A stretch of DNA of 64,000 nt from Streptomyces sp. M92 (GTDB taxonomy: Bacteria > Actinomycetota > Actinomycetes > Streptomycetales > Streptomycetaceae). The DNA lies in the NCBI RefSeq assembly GCF_028473745.1, contig NZ_CP101137.1, forward strand, positions 7,199,501-7,263,500, in the 5' to 3' direction. Position 1 is the first letter of the stretch. Every line of letters begins with the position of its first letter. A program made the translations under genes and the position numbers. Below are positions 7,898-16,790 of this stretch, piece by piece. Below the pieces are notes generated by a model, which searched no databases, had not been told where the DNA came from, and worked only from the letters and a program-made list of their open reading frames with translations.

Positions 7898-10800
7898 CCC
7901 GCACTCCCCGGACTCTGGTGCCACAACTTCCTTCCGACCGCGGGCCCTTCGCCCGCGGGGCGCAGATCGGCCCAGGGGTGCATCTCGTACCCGGTGGACA
8001 TGCGGATCCTCCGCCGCTCCATCGGGTCCTGGGCCGCGGAGCCGGCCGGCGCGGGCCGTCCGTCCGAACCGGCGAGACGACGGCGCGCCGGGCCGCCCCC
8101 GAGGTCGTCGCCCTCCTGGCTTCCGCCCGCTCCGGCCAGCCGGGCCGCGACGCCCTCCAGGCCCTCCTCCCGGCGGATCTCCAGCAGGTCGGCGAGGTTC
8201 CAGGCGGCGGAGCCGACCACGCTGAGGCTGCGCGGGCCGCGCCGCTGCACCACCCCGCGCACCAGCAGCAGCCAGGAGTGGAAGACGGTGTGCGCGCAGG
8301 CGTCGTGCGAGTCGTCGAAGAAGGCGAGGTCGACCAGGCCGGAGCCGTCGTCGAGAGTGGAGAAGATGACCCGGCGGCCGGAGCGGACCGGCGGGGTCTG
8401 GGTGGCCGCCTTGGCGCCCGCGACCAGCACCGTCTCCCCGTGCCGGGCCTCGCGCAGCCGCTTGGCCGACACCACGCCCAGCTCGCGCAGGAAGGTGCGG
8501 TGGTCGTCCATCAGGTTGCGCGAGGCGTCCATGGAGAGCACACCCAGTTCGGCGCTGAGCTTCTCCGCGGAGGTGAGGTCGGGCAGTCCGGCGGAGGCGG
8601 TCTTCCGGCCGCCGGACAGGGGGAGCTGGTCGCCGCGTCCGGCGCGGGCGCCGCGGTGCAGTTCGGTCAGGTGCAGTTGCAGGTCGCGGCGGTTGGCGCC
8701 GAACGCGTCCAGCGCGCCGACCTGGGCGAGCCGTCCGGCCAGCGGCCTGCTGGGGCGGGCCCGTTCCCAGAAGTCGAGCAGGGAGGCGTAGGGCTGCCCC
8801 TCGGCGATCCGCTCCGCCTCGGCCTCGCTGATGCCGTGCACGTCGGAGAGGGCGAGACGCAGACCCCAGACGGTCCCCTCGGAACACCGGGATTCAGACA
8901 CCAGTTCGATCCTGTGTGCGACCCCCGACTTGTTCACGTCCAACGGCAGGATCGGCACCCCGCGCCGCCGCGCGTCCGCCAGCAGCAGCCGCTTCGGGTA
9001 CATGCCGGGGTCGTGCGTGAGCAACCCGGCGTAAAAAGCGGCCGGGTGATGCGCCTTCAGCCACGCCGACTGGTACGTCGGCACGGCGAACGCGACCGCG
9101 TGCGCCTTGCAGAAGCCGTACGACCCGAAGGCCTCGACGATCTCCCAGGTCCGCTGGATCGTTTCCGCGTCGTAGCCGTTCGCCGCCGCGTGCTGGGCGA
9201 ACCACACCTTGATCCGCCCCTGCGACTCCGGGTCGGACAGCCCGCGCCGCACCCGGTCCGCCTCGCCGCGTCCGCAGCCGGTCATGATGTCGACGATGTC
9301 GATGATCTGCTCGTGGAAGACGACGACCCCGTAGGTGCCCTCCAGCGGCTCCGCCAGATCCTCGTGCGGGTAGCGCACCGGCGCCCGCCCGTGCCGGGCC
9401 TCGATGAACGGCCGCACCATGTCGGCGGCGACCGGCCCCGGCCGGAAGAGCGAGATGTCGACCACGAGGTCGTGGAAGGTCGACGGCTGGAGCCGTCCGA
9501 CCAGGTCCCGCTGGCCCGGCGACTCGATCTGGAAGCAGCCCAGCGTCTCGGCGGACCGGATCATCCGGTACGTCGCCGGATCGCCCTCGGGTACGGCGTC
9601 CAGGTCGACCTCGGTGCCGGTCGCCCGCTTCACCTCGGCGACCGCGTGCGCCATCGCCGACTGCATCCGCACGCCGAGCACGTCCAGCTTGAGCAGCCCG
9701 AGGTCCTCCACGTCGTCCTTGTCGAACTGCGCCATGGGGAAGCCCTCGCCGCTGGTCGGCATGACCGGCGTACGGGAGAGCAGGGAGGCGTCGGACAGGA
9801 GGACACCGCAGGGGTGCATGGCGACACCGCGCGGGAGGGCGTCCAGCCCCTCGACCAGCTCCCAGAGCCTGCCGTAGCGCTCCCGCTCCCCCGCCAGCTC
9901 CTTCAGCTCGGGCAGTTCCTCCAGCGCCGCGCGGGCGTCGCGGGCGCGGATGTGCGGGAAGGACTTGGCGACGCGGTCGATCTCGGCCGGGTCCATGGAC
10001 AGCGCGGCGCCCACGTCGCGGATGGCGTGGCGCACCCGGTACGTCTCCGGCATGGCGACCGTGGCGACCCGCTCGGTGCCGAACCGGCCGATGATCGCGC
10101 GGTAGACCTCCAGGCGGCGGGCGGACTCCACGTCGATGTCGATGTCGGGCAGCACCACCCGCTCCCTGGACAGGAAGCGCTCCATCAGCAGCCCGTGCTC
10201 GACCGGGTCGGCGTGCGCGATGCCGAGGAGGTGGTTGACGAGCGAGCCCGCGCCGGAGCCGCGCGCGGCGACCCGGATGCCCATGTCCCGCACGTCGTCC
10301 ACGACCTGGGCGACGGTGAGGAAGTACGAGGCGAAGCCGTGGTGGGCGATGATGTCCAGCTCGTGGTGCATCCGCTCCCAGTAGGTCCGGTGATCGCGCC
10401 GCCGGTCGTAGCCGCGCAGCACCATGCCCGCCGCCGCCCGGGAGGCGAGCGCCCGCTGGGCGGTGCGGCGGCCGGCGCCCACGAGGTGCGGTTCGGGGAA
10501 GTGGACGGCGCCCATGCCGAGGTCGTCCTCGGGGTCGACCAGGCACTCGGCGGCCGTGGCCTGCGTCTGCTCCAGCAGGCGGTGGGCGGCCTCGCGCCGG
10601 AAGCCGGCCGCCTCGACGATCCGCTCGGCGGCGTGCCGCATGGCGCCGGCGTCCTTGAGCCAGGCCTCGCCGGAGTCCAGTTCCCCGGTGGCGTCGATGG
10701 GGACCAGGCGGCGGGCGGCGTCCAGGACGTCGGCGACCTGGCCCTGGCCGGGGTCGGCGTAGCGGACGGCGTTGGAGAGCACCGGGCGGACGCCCTGTTC

Positions 10801-11442
10801 GGCGGCGAAGCCGACGGTGCGGGCGGCCAGGCGCAGGGAGCCGGGGCCGGTCCCTTCGCGGCCGTGCCAGACGGCCTCCAGACGCAGGGCGTCGCCGTAC
10901 ACCTCCCGCCAGGGGGCGAGGAGCCTCGCCGCGCGGTCGGGGCGGCCGGCGGCGAGGGCGCGGCCGACGTCGGAGTCGGGACCGAGCAGCACGGTCAGTC
11001 CGTCGGCGTGGTTGTCGGGCCAGGAGAGCAGGGGGATGTCCTCGGCCGTGTGGGCGGCGGAGACCAGGCGGCACAGGCCGGCCCAGCCGCGGGCGCCGTC
11101 GCGGGCGAGGAAGGTCACCCGCGGGGCCGACTCGTCGACGAAGGCACCTCCGCGCACGGGGGCGCGGCGCCGGTCCCGGCGTACGGAGGTCTCCGTGCGG
11201 TCGGCGGTCCCGGACTCGGGGGCGGCCACCGCCAGCTCCGCGCCGAACAGCGGACGGACGCCCGCCTTCGCGCAGGCCTTGGCGAAGCGGACGGTGCCCG
11301 CGAGGGTGTCGCGATCGGTGAGGGCGAGGGCGTCCATGCCCCGTTCGAAGGCGCGCTCGGCCAGCCGCTCCGGGTGGGAGGCGCCGTAGCGGGCGGAGAA
11401 TCCGGAGACGGTGTGCAGATGCGTGAAACCCGGCACACGCAC
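7894..11442 (-). CDS. dnaE2: Error-prone DNA polymerase III alpha subunit DnaE2
   Basis: This 1182-aa C-family polymerase starts with a PHP domain (FTHLHTVSGFS). It carries the catalytic palm acids in PDIDIDVES (about residues 431-439) and KLDVLGVRM (about 586), then the finger domain (GRGEADRVRRGLSDPE), a helix-hairpin-helix region and a C-terminal OB fold (RVIFSTLDDGSGLVDLAFF). It lacks the long DnaE1 C-terminus. DnaE2 performs mutagenic translesion synthesis after DNA damage, with ImuB-like partners. GTG start at 11442; a LexA-like box lies 37-52 bp upstream. It overlaps the following Y-family gene by 4 bp. Confidence 0.95.
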   Translation of the reverse strand: MRVPGFTHLHTVSGFSARYGASHPERLAERAFERGMDALALTDRDTLAGTVRFAKACAKAGVRPLFGAELAVAAPESGTADRTETSVRRDRRRAPVRGGAFVDESAPRVTFLARDGARGWAGLCRLVSAAHTAEDIPLLSWPDNHADGLTVLLGPDSDVGRALAAGRPDRAARLLAPWREVYGDALRLEAVWHGREGTGPGSLRLAARTVGFAAEQGVRPVLSNAVRYADPGQGQVADVLDAARRLVPIDATGELDSGEAWLKDAGAMRHAAERIVEAAGFRREAAHRLLEQTQATAAECLVDPEDDLGMGAVHFPEPHLVGAGRRTAQRALASRAAAGMVLRGYDRRRDHRTYWERMHHELDIIAHHGFASYFLTVAQVVDDVRDMGIRVAARGSGAGSLVNHLLGIAHADPVEHGLLMERFLSRERVVLPDIDIDVESARRLEVYRAIIGRFGTERVATVAMPETYRVRHAIRDVGAALSMDPAEIDRVAKSFPHIRARDARAALEELPELKELAGERERYGRLWELVEGLDALPRGVAMHPCGVLLSDASLLSRTPVMPTSGEGFPMAQFDKDDVEDLGLLKLDVLGVRMQSAMAHAVAEVKRATGTEVDLDAVPEGDPATYRMIRSAETLGCFQIESPGQRDLVGRLQPSTFHDLVVDISLFRPGPVAADMVRPFIEARHGRAPVRYPHEDLAEPLEGTYGVVVFHEQIIDIVDIMTGCGRGEADRVRRGLSDPESQGRIKVWFAQHAAANGYDAETIQRTWEIVEAFGSYGFCKAHAVAFAVPTYQSAWLKAHHPAAFYAGLLTHDPGMYPKRLLLADARRRGVPILPLDVNKSGVAHRIELVSESRCSEGTVWGLRLALSDVHGISEAEAERIAEGQPYASLLDFWERARPSRPLAGRLAQVGALDAFGANRRDLQLHLTELHRGARAGRGDQLPLSGGRKTASAGLPDLTSAEKLSAELGVLSMDASRNLMDDHRTFLRELGVVSAKRLREARHGETVLVAGAKAATQTPPVRSGRRVIFSTLDDGSGLVDLAFFDDSHDACAHTVFHSWLLLVRGVVQRRGPRSLSVVGSAAWNLADLLEIRREEGLEGVAARLAGAGGSQEGDDLGGGPARRRLAGSDGRPAPAGSAAQDPMERRRIRMSTGYEMHPWADLRPAGEGPAVGRKLWHQSPGSAG

Positions 11443-11478
11443 CTCCCGAACTCATGAACCGATGCCCTGCCGAACATG

Positions 11479-11494
11479 TCGAACATCTGTTCCC
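11479..11494 (-). promoter_or_regulatory. LexA/SOS box upstream of dnaE2
   Basis: TCGAACATCTGTTCCC on the plus strand matches the actinobacterial SOS consensus TCGAAC-N4-GTTCGA at all positions of the core except the last two. It lies 37 bp from the dnaE2 start and about 105 bp from the divergent membrane-protein start, so it could control both. Confidence 0.75.
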
Positions 11495-11597
11495 AACTAC
11501 CTCACCCCCACCATAGACCAAATTTCGAATACGTGTGCGACATCCGTTCGGCCCCGCCCCACCTGCGCAAACGTCCGTCCGCCCGGACCGTGGGGAC

Positions 11598-12656
11598 ATG
11601 TCGCACACCCCGGTCACCGACCGCCGCAAAGGCTCCTTCCTGGGCGAGGTGAAGGACGCCGTCACCCCGCGGGCCACCCTGCTCGTGCTCGGCGTGCTCG
11701 CGCTCCAGCTGCTGTTCATCGCCTCCTACGTGGGGGCGCTGCACGACCCGAAGCCGAAGGACGTGCCCTTCGGGGTGGTCGCGCCGCCGACGGTGGCCGA
11801 GCGGACGGTGGACAGGCTGGAACGACTGCCCGGATCGCCGCTGGACCCGCGCACGGTGGCCGGCGAGGAGAGCGCCCGGCGGCAGATCACGGAGCGGGAG
11901 ATCGACGGCGCCCTGATCGTGAACCCGGACGGCACCAGGGACACCCTGCTGGTCGCCTCCGGCGGGGGCACCGTCCTCGCCTCCGCCCTGGAGGGACTGG
12001 TCTCCGAGGTGGAGCGGGCACAGGGCCGCACGGTGCGGACCGTCGACGTGGCCCCGGCCTCGCCCCGGGACTTCGACGGACTGTCGTCCTTCTACCTGGT
12101 CGTGGGCTGGTGCGTCGGCGGCTACCTGTGCGCCTCGATCCTGGCGATCAGCACCGGGGCCCGGCCGGCCAACCCGCTCCGCGCGGCGATCCGGCTGATC
12201 GTGATGGCGCTGGTCGCGATCGTCGGCGGGCTGGGCGGCGCGGTGATCGTGGGGCCGATCCTGGGCGCGCTGCCCGGCAGCGTGGTGGACCTGTGGGGGC
12301 TCGGCGCGCTGATCACCTTCGCGGTGGGCGCCGCCACCCTCGCCCTCCAGGGCGTCTTCGGGATCGTCGGCATCGGGCTGGCGATCCTGCTGGTGGTGAT
12401 CGCGGGCAACCCGAGCGCGGGCGGCGCCTTCCCGCTGCCGATGCTGCCGCCGTTCTGGAAGGAGATCGGCCCCTGGCTGCCGCCGGGCGCGGGCACCTGG
12501 ACGGCCCGCTCGATCGCCTACTTCAAGGGCAACGCCGAGACCGTCCCCCTGCTGGTGCTGTGGGCGTGGGCGGTCGCGGGGACGCTGATCACGCTGCTGG
12601 CCGCCGTGCTGCGCGTCCGGCGACAGGAGCCGGAGCTGCCCACGCAGGCCGGCTGA
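11598..12656 (+). CDS. Integral membrane protein, YhgE/ABC-2-like permease fold
   Basis: This 352-aa protein has one N-terminal membrane helix (LLVLGVLALQLLFIASYVGA) followed by an extracellular domain of about 150 residues. At least five helices then cluster in the C-terminal half (FYLVVGWCVGG, LIVMALVAIVGGLGG, LITFAVGAATLALQG and others). That layout is shared with Pip/YhgE and ABC-2-type membrane proteins. The ATG at 11598 (GGGGAC ribosome site) is preferred over an upstream start at 11535 that would overlap the promoter. Transport substrate unknown. The divergent LexA box raises the possibility of DNA-damage control. Confidence 0.75.
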   Translation: MSHTPVTDRRKGSFLGEVKDAVTPRATLLVLGVLALQLLFIASYVGALHDPKPKDVPFGVVAPPTVAERTVDRLERLPGSPLDPRTVAGEESARRQITEREIDGALIVNPDGTRDTLLVASGGGTVLASALEGLVSEVERAQGRTVRTVDVAPASPRDFDGLSSFYLVVGWCVGGYLCASILAISTGARPANPLRAAIRLIVMALVAIVGGLGGAVIVGPILGALPGSVVDLWGLGALITFAVGAATLALQGVFGIVGIGLAILLVVIAGNPSAGGAFPLPMLPPFWKEIGPWLPPGAGTWTARSIAYFKGNAETVPLLVLWAWAVAGTLITLLAAVLRVRRQEPELPTQAG

Positions 12657-12673
12657 CCGCACGTACGCACGCG

Positions 12674-12707
12674 GAAGTCCCGCCCCTCGCGCGCGGGACG
12701 GGACTTC
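12674..12707. terminator. Terminator between membrane-protein and sprD-like genes
   Basis: GAAGTCCCG (12674-12682) and CGGGACTTC (12699-12707) form a 9-bp stem around a GC-rich loop, between the convergent stop codons at 12656 and 12747. Confidence 0.65.
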
Positions 12708-12746
12708 GGCGGTACCTCGGAGGTACTTCTCAGGTGCGGGTGGTGC

Positions 12747-13829
12747 TCAGCCGATCTGCGTGCCGGTGGCCGACAGGGCCTCCGTCACCGGCTGGAAGAA
12801 GGTCTCGCCGCCCGAGGCGCAGTCGCCGCTGCCGCCGGAGGTGAGGCCGATGGCCTGGTCGCCCGAGAAGAGCGAGCCGCCGCTGTCGCCGGGCTCGGCG
12901 CAGACGTCGGTCTGGATCAGGCCGTTGACGATGTCGCCGTTGCCGTAGTTCACGGTGGCGTCCAGGCCGGTGACCGTGCCGGAGTGCACCTGGGTGGTGG
13001 AGCCGCTGCGGGTCACCTCCATGCCGACGGTGGCCTCGGCGGCGCCGGAGATGACCTGGGAGGAGCCGTCGTAGAGGTTCACCTCGCTCGGGTGGTCCAC
13101 CTCGGCGGTGTACTTGACCAGGCCGTAGTCGTCGTCCGGGAAGCTGGAGGCCGCGTTCTCGCCGATGACGTTCCCGGAGGAGTCCGACCAGGTGGTGATG
13201 GACTCGGTGCAGTGACCCGCGGTGAGGAAGTACGGCTCCCCGCCCTTGGTCACGTTGAAGCCGAGGGAGCAGCGCCCGCCGTTGCCGGTGATGGCGTCGC
13301 CGCCCGCGACGAAGGGCTTGTACTCGCCCTTCGTCCGCTTGAGCTCCGCCTTGGCGCCCAGCCCCTCGACCACCTTGGCCAGCTTGGCCCACTCGGCCTT
13401 CGAGACCGTGCGGTCGGCGGTGACGACGACCTTGTTGGTGGTCGGGTCGGTCGCCCAGGAGGTGCCCGGGATGGCGGCGTCCTCGGCAAGGGTGGTGCGC
13501 GCGCTCTTCAGTTCGGCGAGCGAGTTCTCGACGATTCTCGCCTCGGCGCCGGCCTCCTCGACGGTCTGCGCGGCGCCCTCGTCGAGCACGTTGACGACGA
13601 GACTCCTGGCCTGCGCGTCGTAGTACGTGCCCGCCGCGTCGGTGCCGAGGTCGCCGAGCAGCGTGGAGGCGAGCTTTCCGGCCGCCGTGACCGACAGGGT
13701 CTCGGGCGCGGAAGCCTTCGGGGCCTCGCTGGCGTTCGCACTCTGGAAGGTGACTCCCGCGGCGACCAGTGCGGTGATACCCGCACCAACCACGGCGGCC
13801 CGCCGCCTGGGTATGCGTCGGTGCTTCAA
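12747..13829 (-). CDS. sprD: Secreted serine protease, streptogrisin D-like
   Basis: This 360-aa preproenzyme of the chymotrypsin-like S1E family has a signal peptide (RRAAVVGAGI core, ANA cut site) and a long pro-region of about 140 residues that assists folding. The mature domain starts near VAGGDAITG. The catalytic triad is visible: His in FLTAGHC, Asp in DDDYGLVKY, Ser in EPGDSGG. Cysteines pair as in streptogrisins (GRCSLGF/AGHC and DVCAEP/GDCASG). The long pro-region and mature sequence fit streptogrisin D better than A or B. It has its own promoter gap of 369 bp upstream. Confidence 0.92.
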   Translation of the reverse strand: MKHRRIPRRRAAVVGAGITALVAAGVTFQSANASEAPKASAPETLSVTAAGKLASTLLGDLGTDAAGTYYDAQARSLVVNVLDEGAAQTVEEAGAEARIVENSLAELKSARTTLAEDAAIPGTSWATDPTTNKVVVTADRTVSKAEWAKLAKVVEGLGAKAELKRTKGEYKPFVAGGDAITGNGGRCSLGFNVTKGGEPYFLTAGHCTESITTWSDSSGNVIGENAASSFPDDDYGLVKYTAEVDHPSEVNLYDGSSQVISGAAEATVGMEVTRSGSTTQVHSGTVTGLDATVNYGNGDIVNGLIQTDVCAEPGDSGGSLFSGDQAIGLTSGGSGDCASGGETFFQPVTEALSATGTQIG

Positions 13830-14198
13830 CTCACGTCCTCCTGTGGGGGGTCGGCCCGGGAGGTTGTGGGGACCTCACGGGCCGGAAGGCTGGTTGACGA
13901 GCGCCAACTCTTCCAACCCCGCAGGGGGCACACAAGGTCGACTTCAGGACGTGCGCACGACAAGTTCAGCGCGCACACACGTCCTTCACCATTCATGTCC
14001 TTCCCAGCAGGATTCGCGCGGCGAACGCTCCAGCAAACGCTACGAGCCAATAACCGGAGGCCGGCCGAACCGGCGGACGCCTGGCCGGAATTCACCTCTT
14101 GCGTACAGGCCGAGTCCCCGCACACCGGCCGGTGTGCGGGGACTCGTCGTGCTGCTGGCTGCGTTTCTGCGGACGGACCGACGGTCTGGACCGACGGC
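13830..14198. other. Intergenic region between two protease genes
   Basis: This 369-bp region holds the sprD-like ribosome site (AGGAGGA just before the start), the presumed promoter, and the terminator of the upstream protease at 14111-14146. The base composition is lower in GC around 13960-14060, as expected for a promoter. No convincing small gene is seen. Confidence 0.6.
14111..14146. terminator. Perfect palindromic terminator after sprB-like gene
   Basis: This is an uninterrupted 36-bp palindrome (18-bp arms, centre between 14128 and 14129), about 55 bp downstream of the sprB-like stop. It lies in the correct place to end that transcript. Confidence 0.75.
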
Positions 14199-15107
14199 CT
14201 AGTAGACGCTGACGCCGTAGGCGTTCAGGGCCTCCGTGACCGGCTGGAAGAACGTCGTTCCGCCGGTGCGGCAGTTGCCGCTGCCGCCGGACGTCAGACC
14301 GTACGCGGTGCCGTTGCTGCCGTAGAGCGGGCCGCCGGAGTCGCCGGGCTCGGCGCAGACCGTGGTCTGGATCAGCCCGCGGACGATGTCGCCGCCGCCG
14401 TAGTTGACGGTGGCGTTCAGGGCGGTGACCCGGCCGCTGTGGGTGCCGGTGGTGGAACCGTCGCGGATGACGGTGGTACCCACGCTCGGGGTGGCCGCGC
14501 GGGTGATGTCCACGCCGTTCGCGGTACCGGGCTTGCTGACGGAGCTGTTGGTGTACCGGACGATGCCGTAGTCGTTGCCCGGGAAGCTGGACCCGGCCGT
14601 CGAGCCGAGGACCGTGGAGCGCCCGGAGTTGGCGTACCAGGTGCCGGCACCGTCGGTGCAGTGACCGGCGGTCAGGAAGTACTCGGCGCCGCTGCTGCTG
14701 CGGACGTTGAAGCCGAGGGAACAGCGCCAGCTGCTCGCGTAGATGGCGTCGCCGCCCTGGATGAGCTTGTTGAACGTGCCGGGGGTGCGCTCGACCTTGA
14801 GGGCGCCGGCCTTGTCGCCGGCCTCCTTCTTGATCTTCGCGAGCTCGGCCTGGGAGACCGTGCTGTCGATCGTGAGCAGCACCTGGCCGGTCTTGCTGTC
14901 GACGGCCCAGGCGGTGCCCGGGACGTCGGCCTCGAGCACCGCGGCGCTGGCGCTGCTCAGCTCGGCGGCACTGAAGGCGACGGGAGCCTCGGACGCGTTC
15001 GCGCTGGGGATCGCGATCGCGGCTGCGGCCACGATGCCGGTGGATACGGCGATCAGCCGAGTCCGTCTCGTGATGCCGCTGCGGGGGGTGGTGCGCTTGA
15101 TCCTCAC
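14199..15107 (-). CDS. sprB: Secreted serine protease, streptogrisin B-like
   Basis: This 302-aa preproenzyme closely follows the Streptomyces griseus protease B pattern. It starts MRIKRT-like (GTG at 15107), has a signal peptide ending ANA, a pro-region of about 76 residues, and a mature enzyme starting near IQGGDAIYASS. The triad is His in FLTAGHCTDGAGTW, Asp in GNDYGIVRY and Ser in CAEPGDSGGPLYG. It ends NAYGVSVY. The GTG at 15107 is chosen over the one at 15122 because GGAGGAA sits 6 bases before it. Its paralogue lies directly downstream in the same orientation, suggesting tandem duplication. Confidence 0.93.
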   Translation of the reverse strand: MRIKRTTPRSGITRRTRLIAVSTGIVAAAAIAIPSANASEAPVAFSAAELSSASAAVLEADVPGTAWAVDSKTGQVLLTIDSTVSQAELAKIKKEAGDKAGALKVERTPGTFNKLIQGGDAIYASSWRCSLGFNVRSSSGAEYFLTAGHCTDGAGTWYANSGRSTVLGSTAGSSFPGNDYGIVRYTNSSVSKPGTANGVDITRAATPSVGTTVIRDGSTTGTHSGRVTALNATVNYGGGDIVRGLIQTTVCAEPGDSGGPLYGSNGTAYGLTSGGSGNCRTGGTTFFQPVTEALNAYGVSVY

Positions 15108-15310
15108 TTTTCGTTCCTCCACAAAGGAAGTCGGGGGCCCTCTTGTGGGGTTGGGGCCCGTGAGGCGCAGTCAGGGACGGACGTCCGGGTTCCGAACGCG
15201 TCGTGCTCCTGACAAGCGCTGAGGTTGGAGTATTCGGCCGAACGACCGGTCGGCGCAAGAGTGCACTTTCGGCCGTCAATCTTTGAACGAACCTCGGTCT
15301 CCCGGCCGCC

Positions 15311-16501
15311 TCAGCAACTGCACCCGCAGTCGCAGCCGTCGCAGCCGCACCCGTCGTCTCCGCAGCAGTTGCCGCAGCACTCGCAGCAACTGCAGCAGTC
15401 GCCGCACCCGCCGCAGTCGCAGTTGGCGCACGTGCCTTCCTTGCGCTCCCCGCTCCAGGGGTCGTGGTACGTGCCGCAGCACAGCTGGCACGTACAGGCC
15501 AGCCCCGCCCACACCGCGCACCCGGCGAGCAGCCCGCGCCGGTTGCCGCGCGGCGGCTCCGGTGGCGGCGGCGCACCGGGGCCCTGGGGGGCGCCCGGAG
15601 TCCCGGGAGGGGCGTACGGGTGACCGCCGTGCGCGCAGGAGGCGGTGCCGAAGGCGCGGTCGACGGAGTTGCCCAGCTCGTGCACGAGCAGCCGGTGCAC
15701 CAGCCGCCCGTCGGTGAACTCGGCCTCGCGCAGCGCGAGCCGCACGCCGTGCACGGCGTCGTCCGCGAGCCGCCGGGCCTCGGTGAGCGGGGTGCCGGTG
15801 GCGGTGAGCGGGTTCCAGGCACCCGACGCGGCGTCGGCCTCCTCGTCCTCCACGGCGTCCAGGAGGTGGGCTAGCCGGCCGAAGAGGCGCCCGGCCTCGG
15901 CGAGCGGTTCGGCGTTGTACGGGCGTCCGGCGAGGTGCGCGGTGTGCGCGAAGGCGGCGGCGGTCGCGGTCTCGGTCGGCTCGGTGACGGTGAGCAGCGG
16001 TGTGCCGGGCCCGGCGAGCGCCTCGATGCCGCCCTGCCGGTCCACGGCGTCGACCAGTACGGCGGTGTCGAACCCGACGGCGCTGCCGCCGCGTGCTCCG
16101 GCCGCGTCCCAGCCGGTGGCGATCCGGCGGGCGGCGAGGGCCACCGGCCGCCGCGCCAGCAGGCCGTCCCGGTCGGCGACGTGGTCGCGGACCTTGGCGG
16201 AGGCCAGCACCAGCGAGACGGCCGCCGCGAGCCGGGCGCCCTCGCCGTGCGCGACGGAAGCGGTCCGCATCCCGCGCAACGGGCAGGGGCCCGCCGTACG
16301 CCGCCCGGTGCCCGCGCCGCCCCGTCCGGCCTGAGCCTCCGTCAAAACCGATATGAGCAGCCCGTCATAGTTCGTCACTATCCGCGCGAACTGTCCGTGG
16401 TCCTTGCGCAGAGCGAGACACAACCCGCACAAATGCGCCATCCACTGACTCGTGAGGCGCTCTCCGAGCCGGTGCCTGCACGGCCTGACGATTCCGAACA
16501 C
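15311..16501 (-). CDS. DUF5685-type protein with extreme Cys-rich C-terminal tail
   Basis: This 396-aa protein has a helical body (about residues 1-300) with CGLCLALRKDHGQFARI and NYDGLL near the start and the HRLLVHELGNSVDRAFG segment, which I associate with the DUF5685 family. A Pro/Gly-rich linker (about 300-325) and one hydrophobic segment (GLLAGCAVWAGLACTCQLCC) follow. The last 40 residues contain 18 cysteines with Gly and Asp. The tail could bind zinc, copper or iron-sulfur clusters, or be a substrate for modification; none of this is established. GTG start at 16501. Confidence 0.7.
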   Translation of the reverse strand: MFGIVRPCRHRLGERLTSQWMAHLCGLCLALRKDHGQFARIVTNYDGLLISVLTEAQAGRGGAGTGRRTAGPCPLRGMRTASVAHGEGARLAAAVSLVLASAKVRDHVADRDGLLARRPVALAARRIATGWDAAGARGGSAVGFDTAVLVDAVDRQGGIEALAGPGTPLLTVTEPTETATAAAFAHTAHLAGRPYNAEPLAEAGRLFGRLAHLLDAVEDEEADAASGAWNPLTATGTPLTEARRLADDAVHGVRLALREAEFTDGRLVHRLLVHELGNSVDRAFGTASCAHGGHPYAPPGTPGAPQGPGAPPPPEPPRGNRRGLLAGCAVWAGLACTCQLCCGTYHDPWSGERKEGTCANCDCGGCGDCCSCCECCGNCCGDDGCGCDGCDCGCSC

Positions 16502-16790
16502 GACATTCCCCCGTGGTGCGTACGACGCTGAGCTGCGGCATCGTACCGACTGCCGCGTTCACCCGTACGCACCCCCTCTCACCCGTCCGCCGAGAAGAAT
16601 CATATTTCACTCACAGTCAGCATCCGTTTGGGAAACGACCCTTGGGACACAAGGACTCTCGACGGAATCGCTGTGCACCAGTACCGTCACAAACCCCCCG
16701 CGCGGCGTCTATCCACTTGGCGCGACGTCCGCATCATGGATGACCATAGGGATGCGGAAGCACGAAAGACCGCTGTGAGAGGAGGCGTCC

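Noticed and set aside
7918..11457. A 1179-codon open frame on the plus strand opposite dnaE2
   Set aside because: It is the antisense shadow of a real high-GC gene; the translation is Arg/Gly/Val-rich without domains, while the minus strand carries all DnaE motifs.
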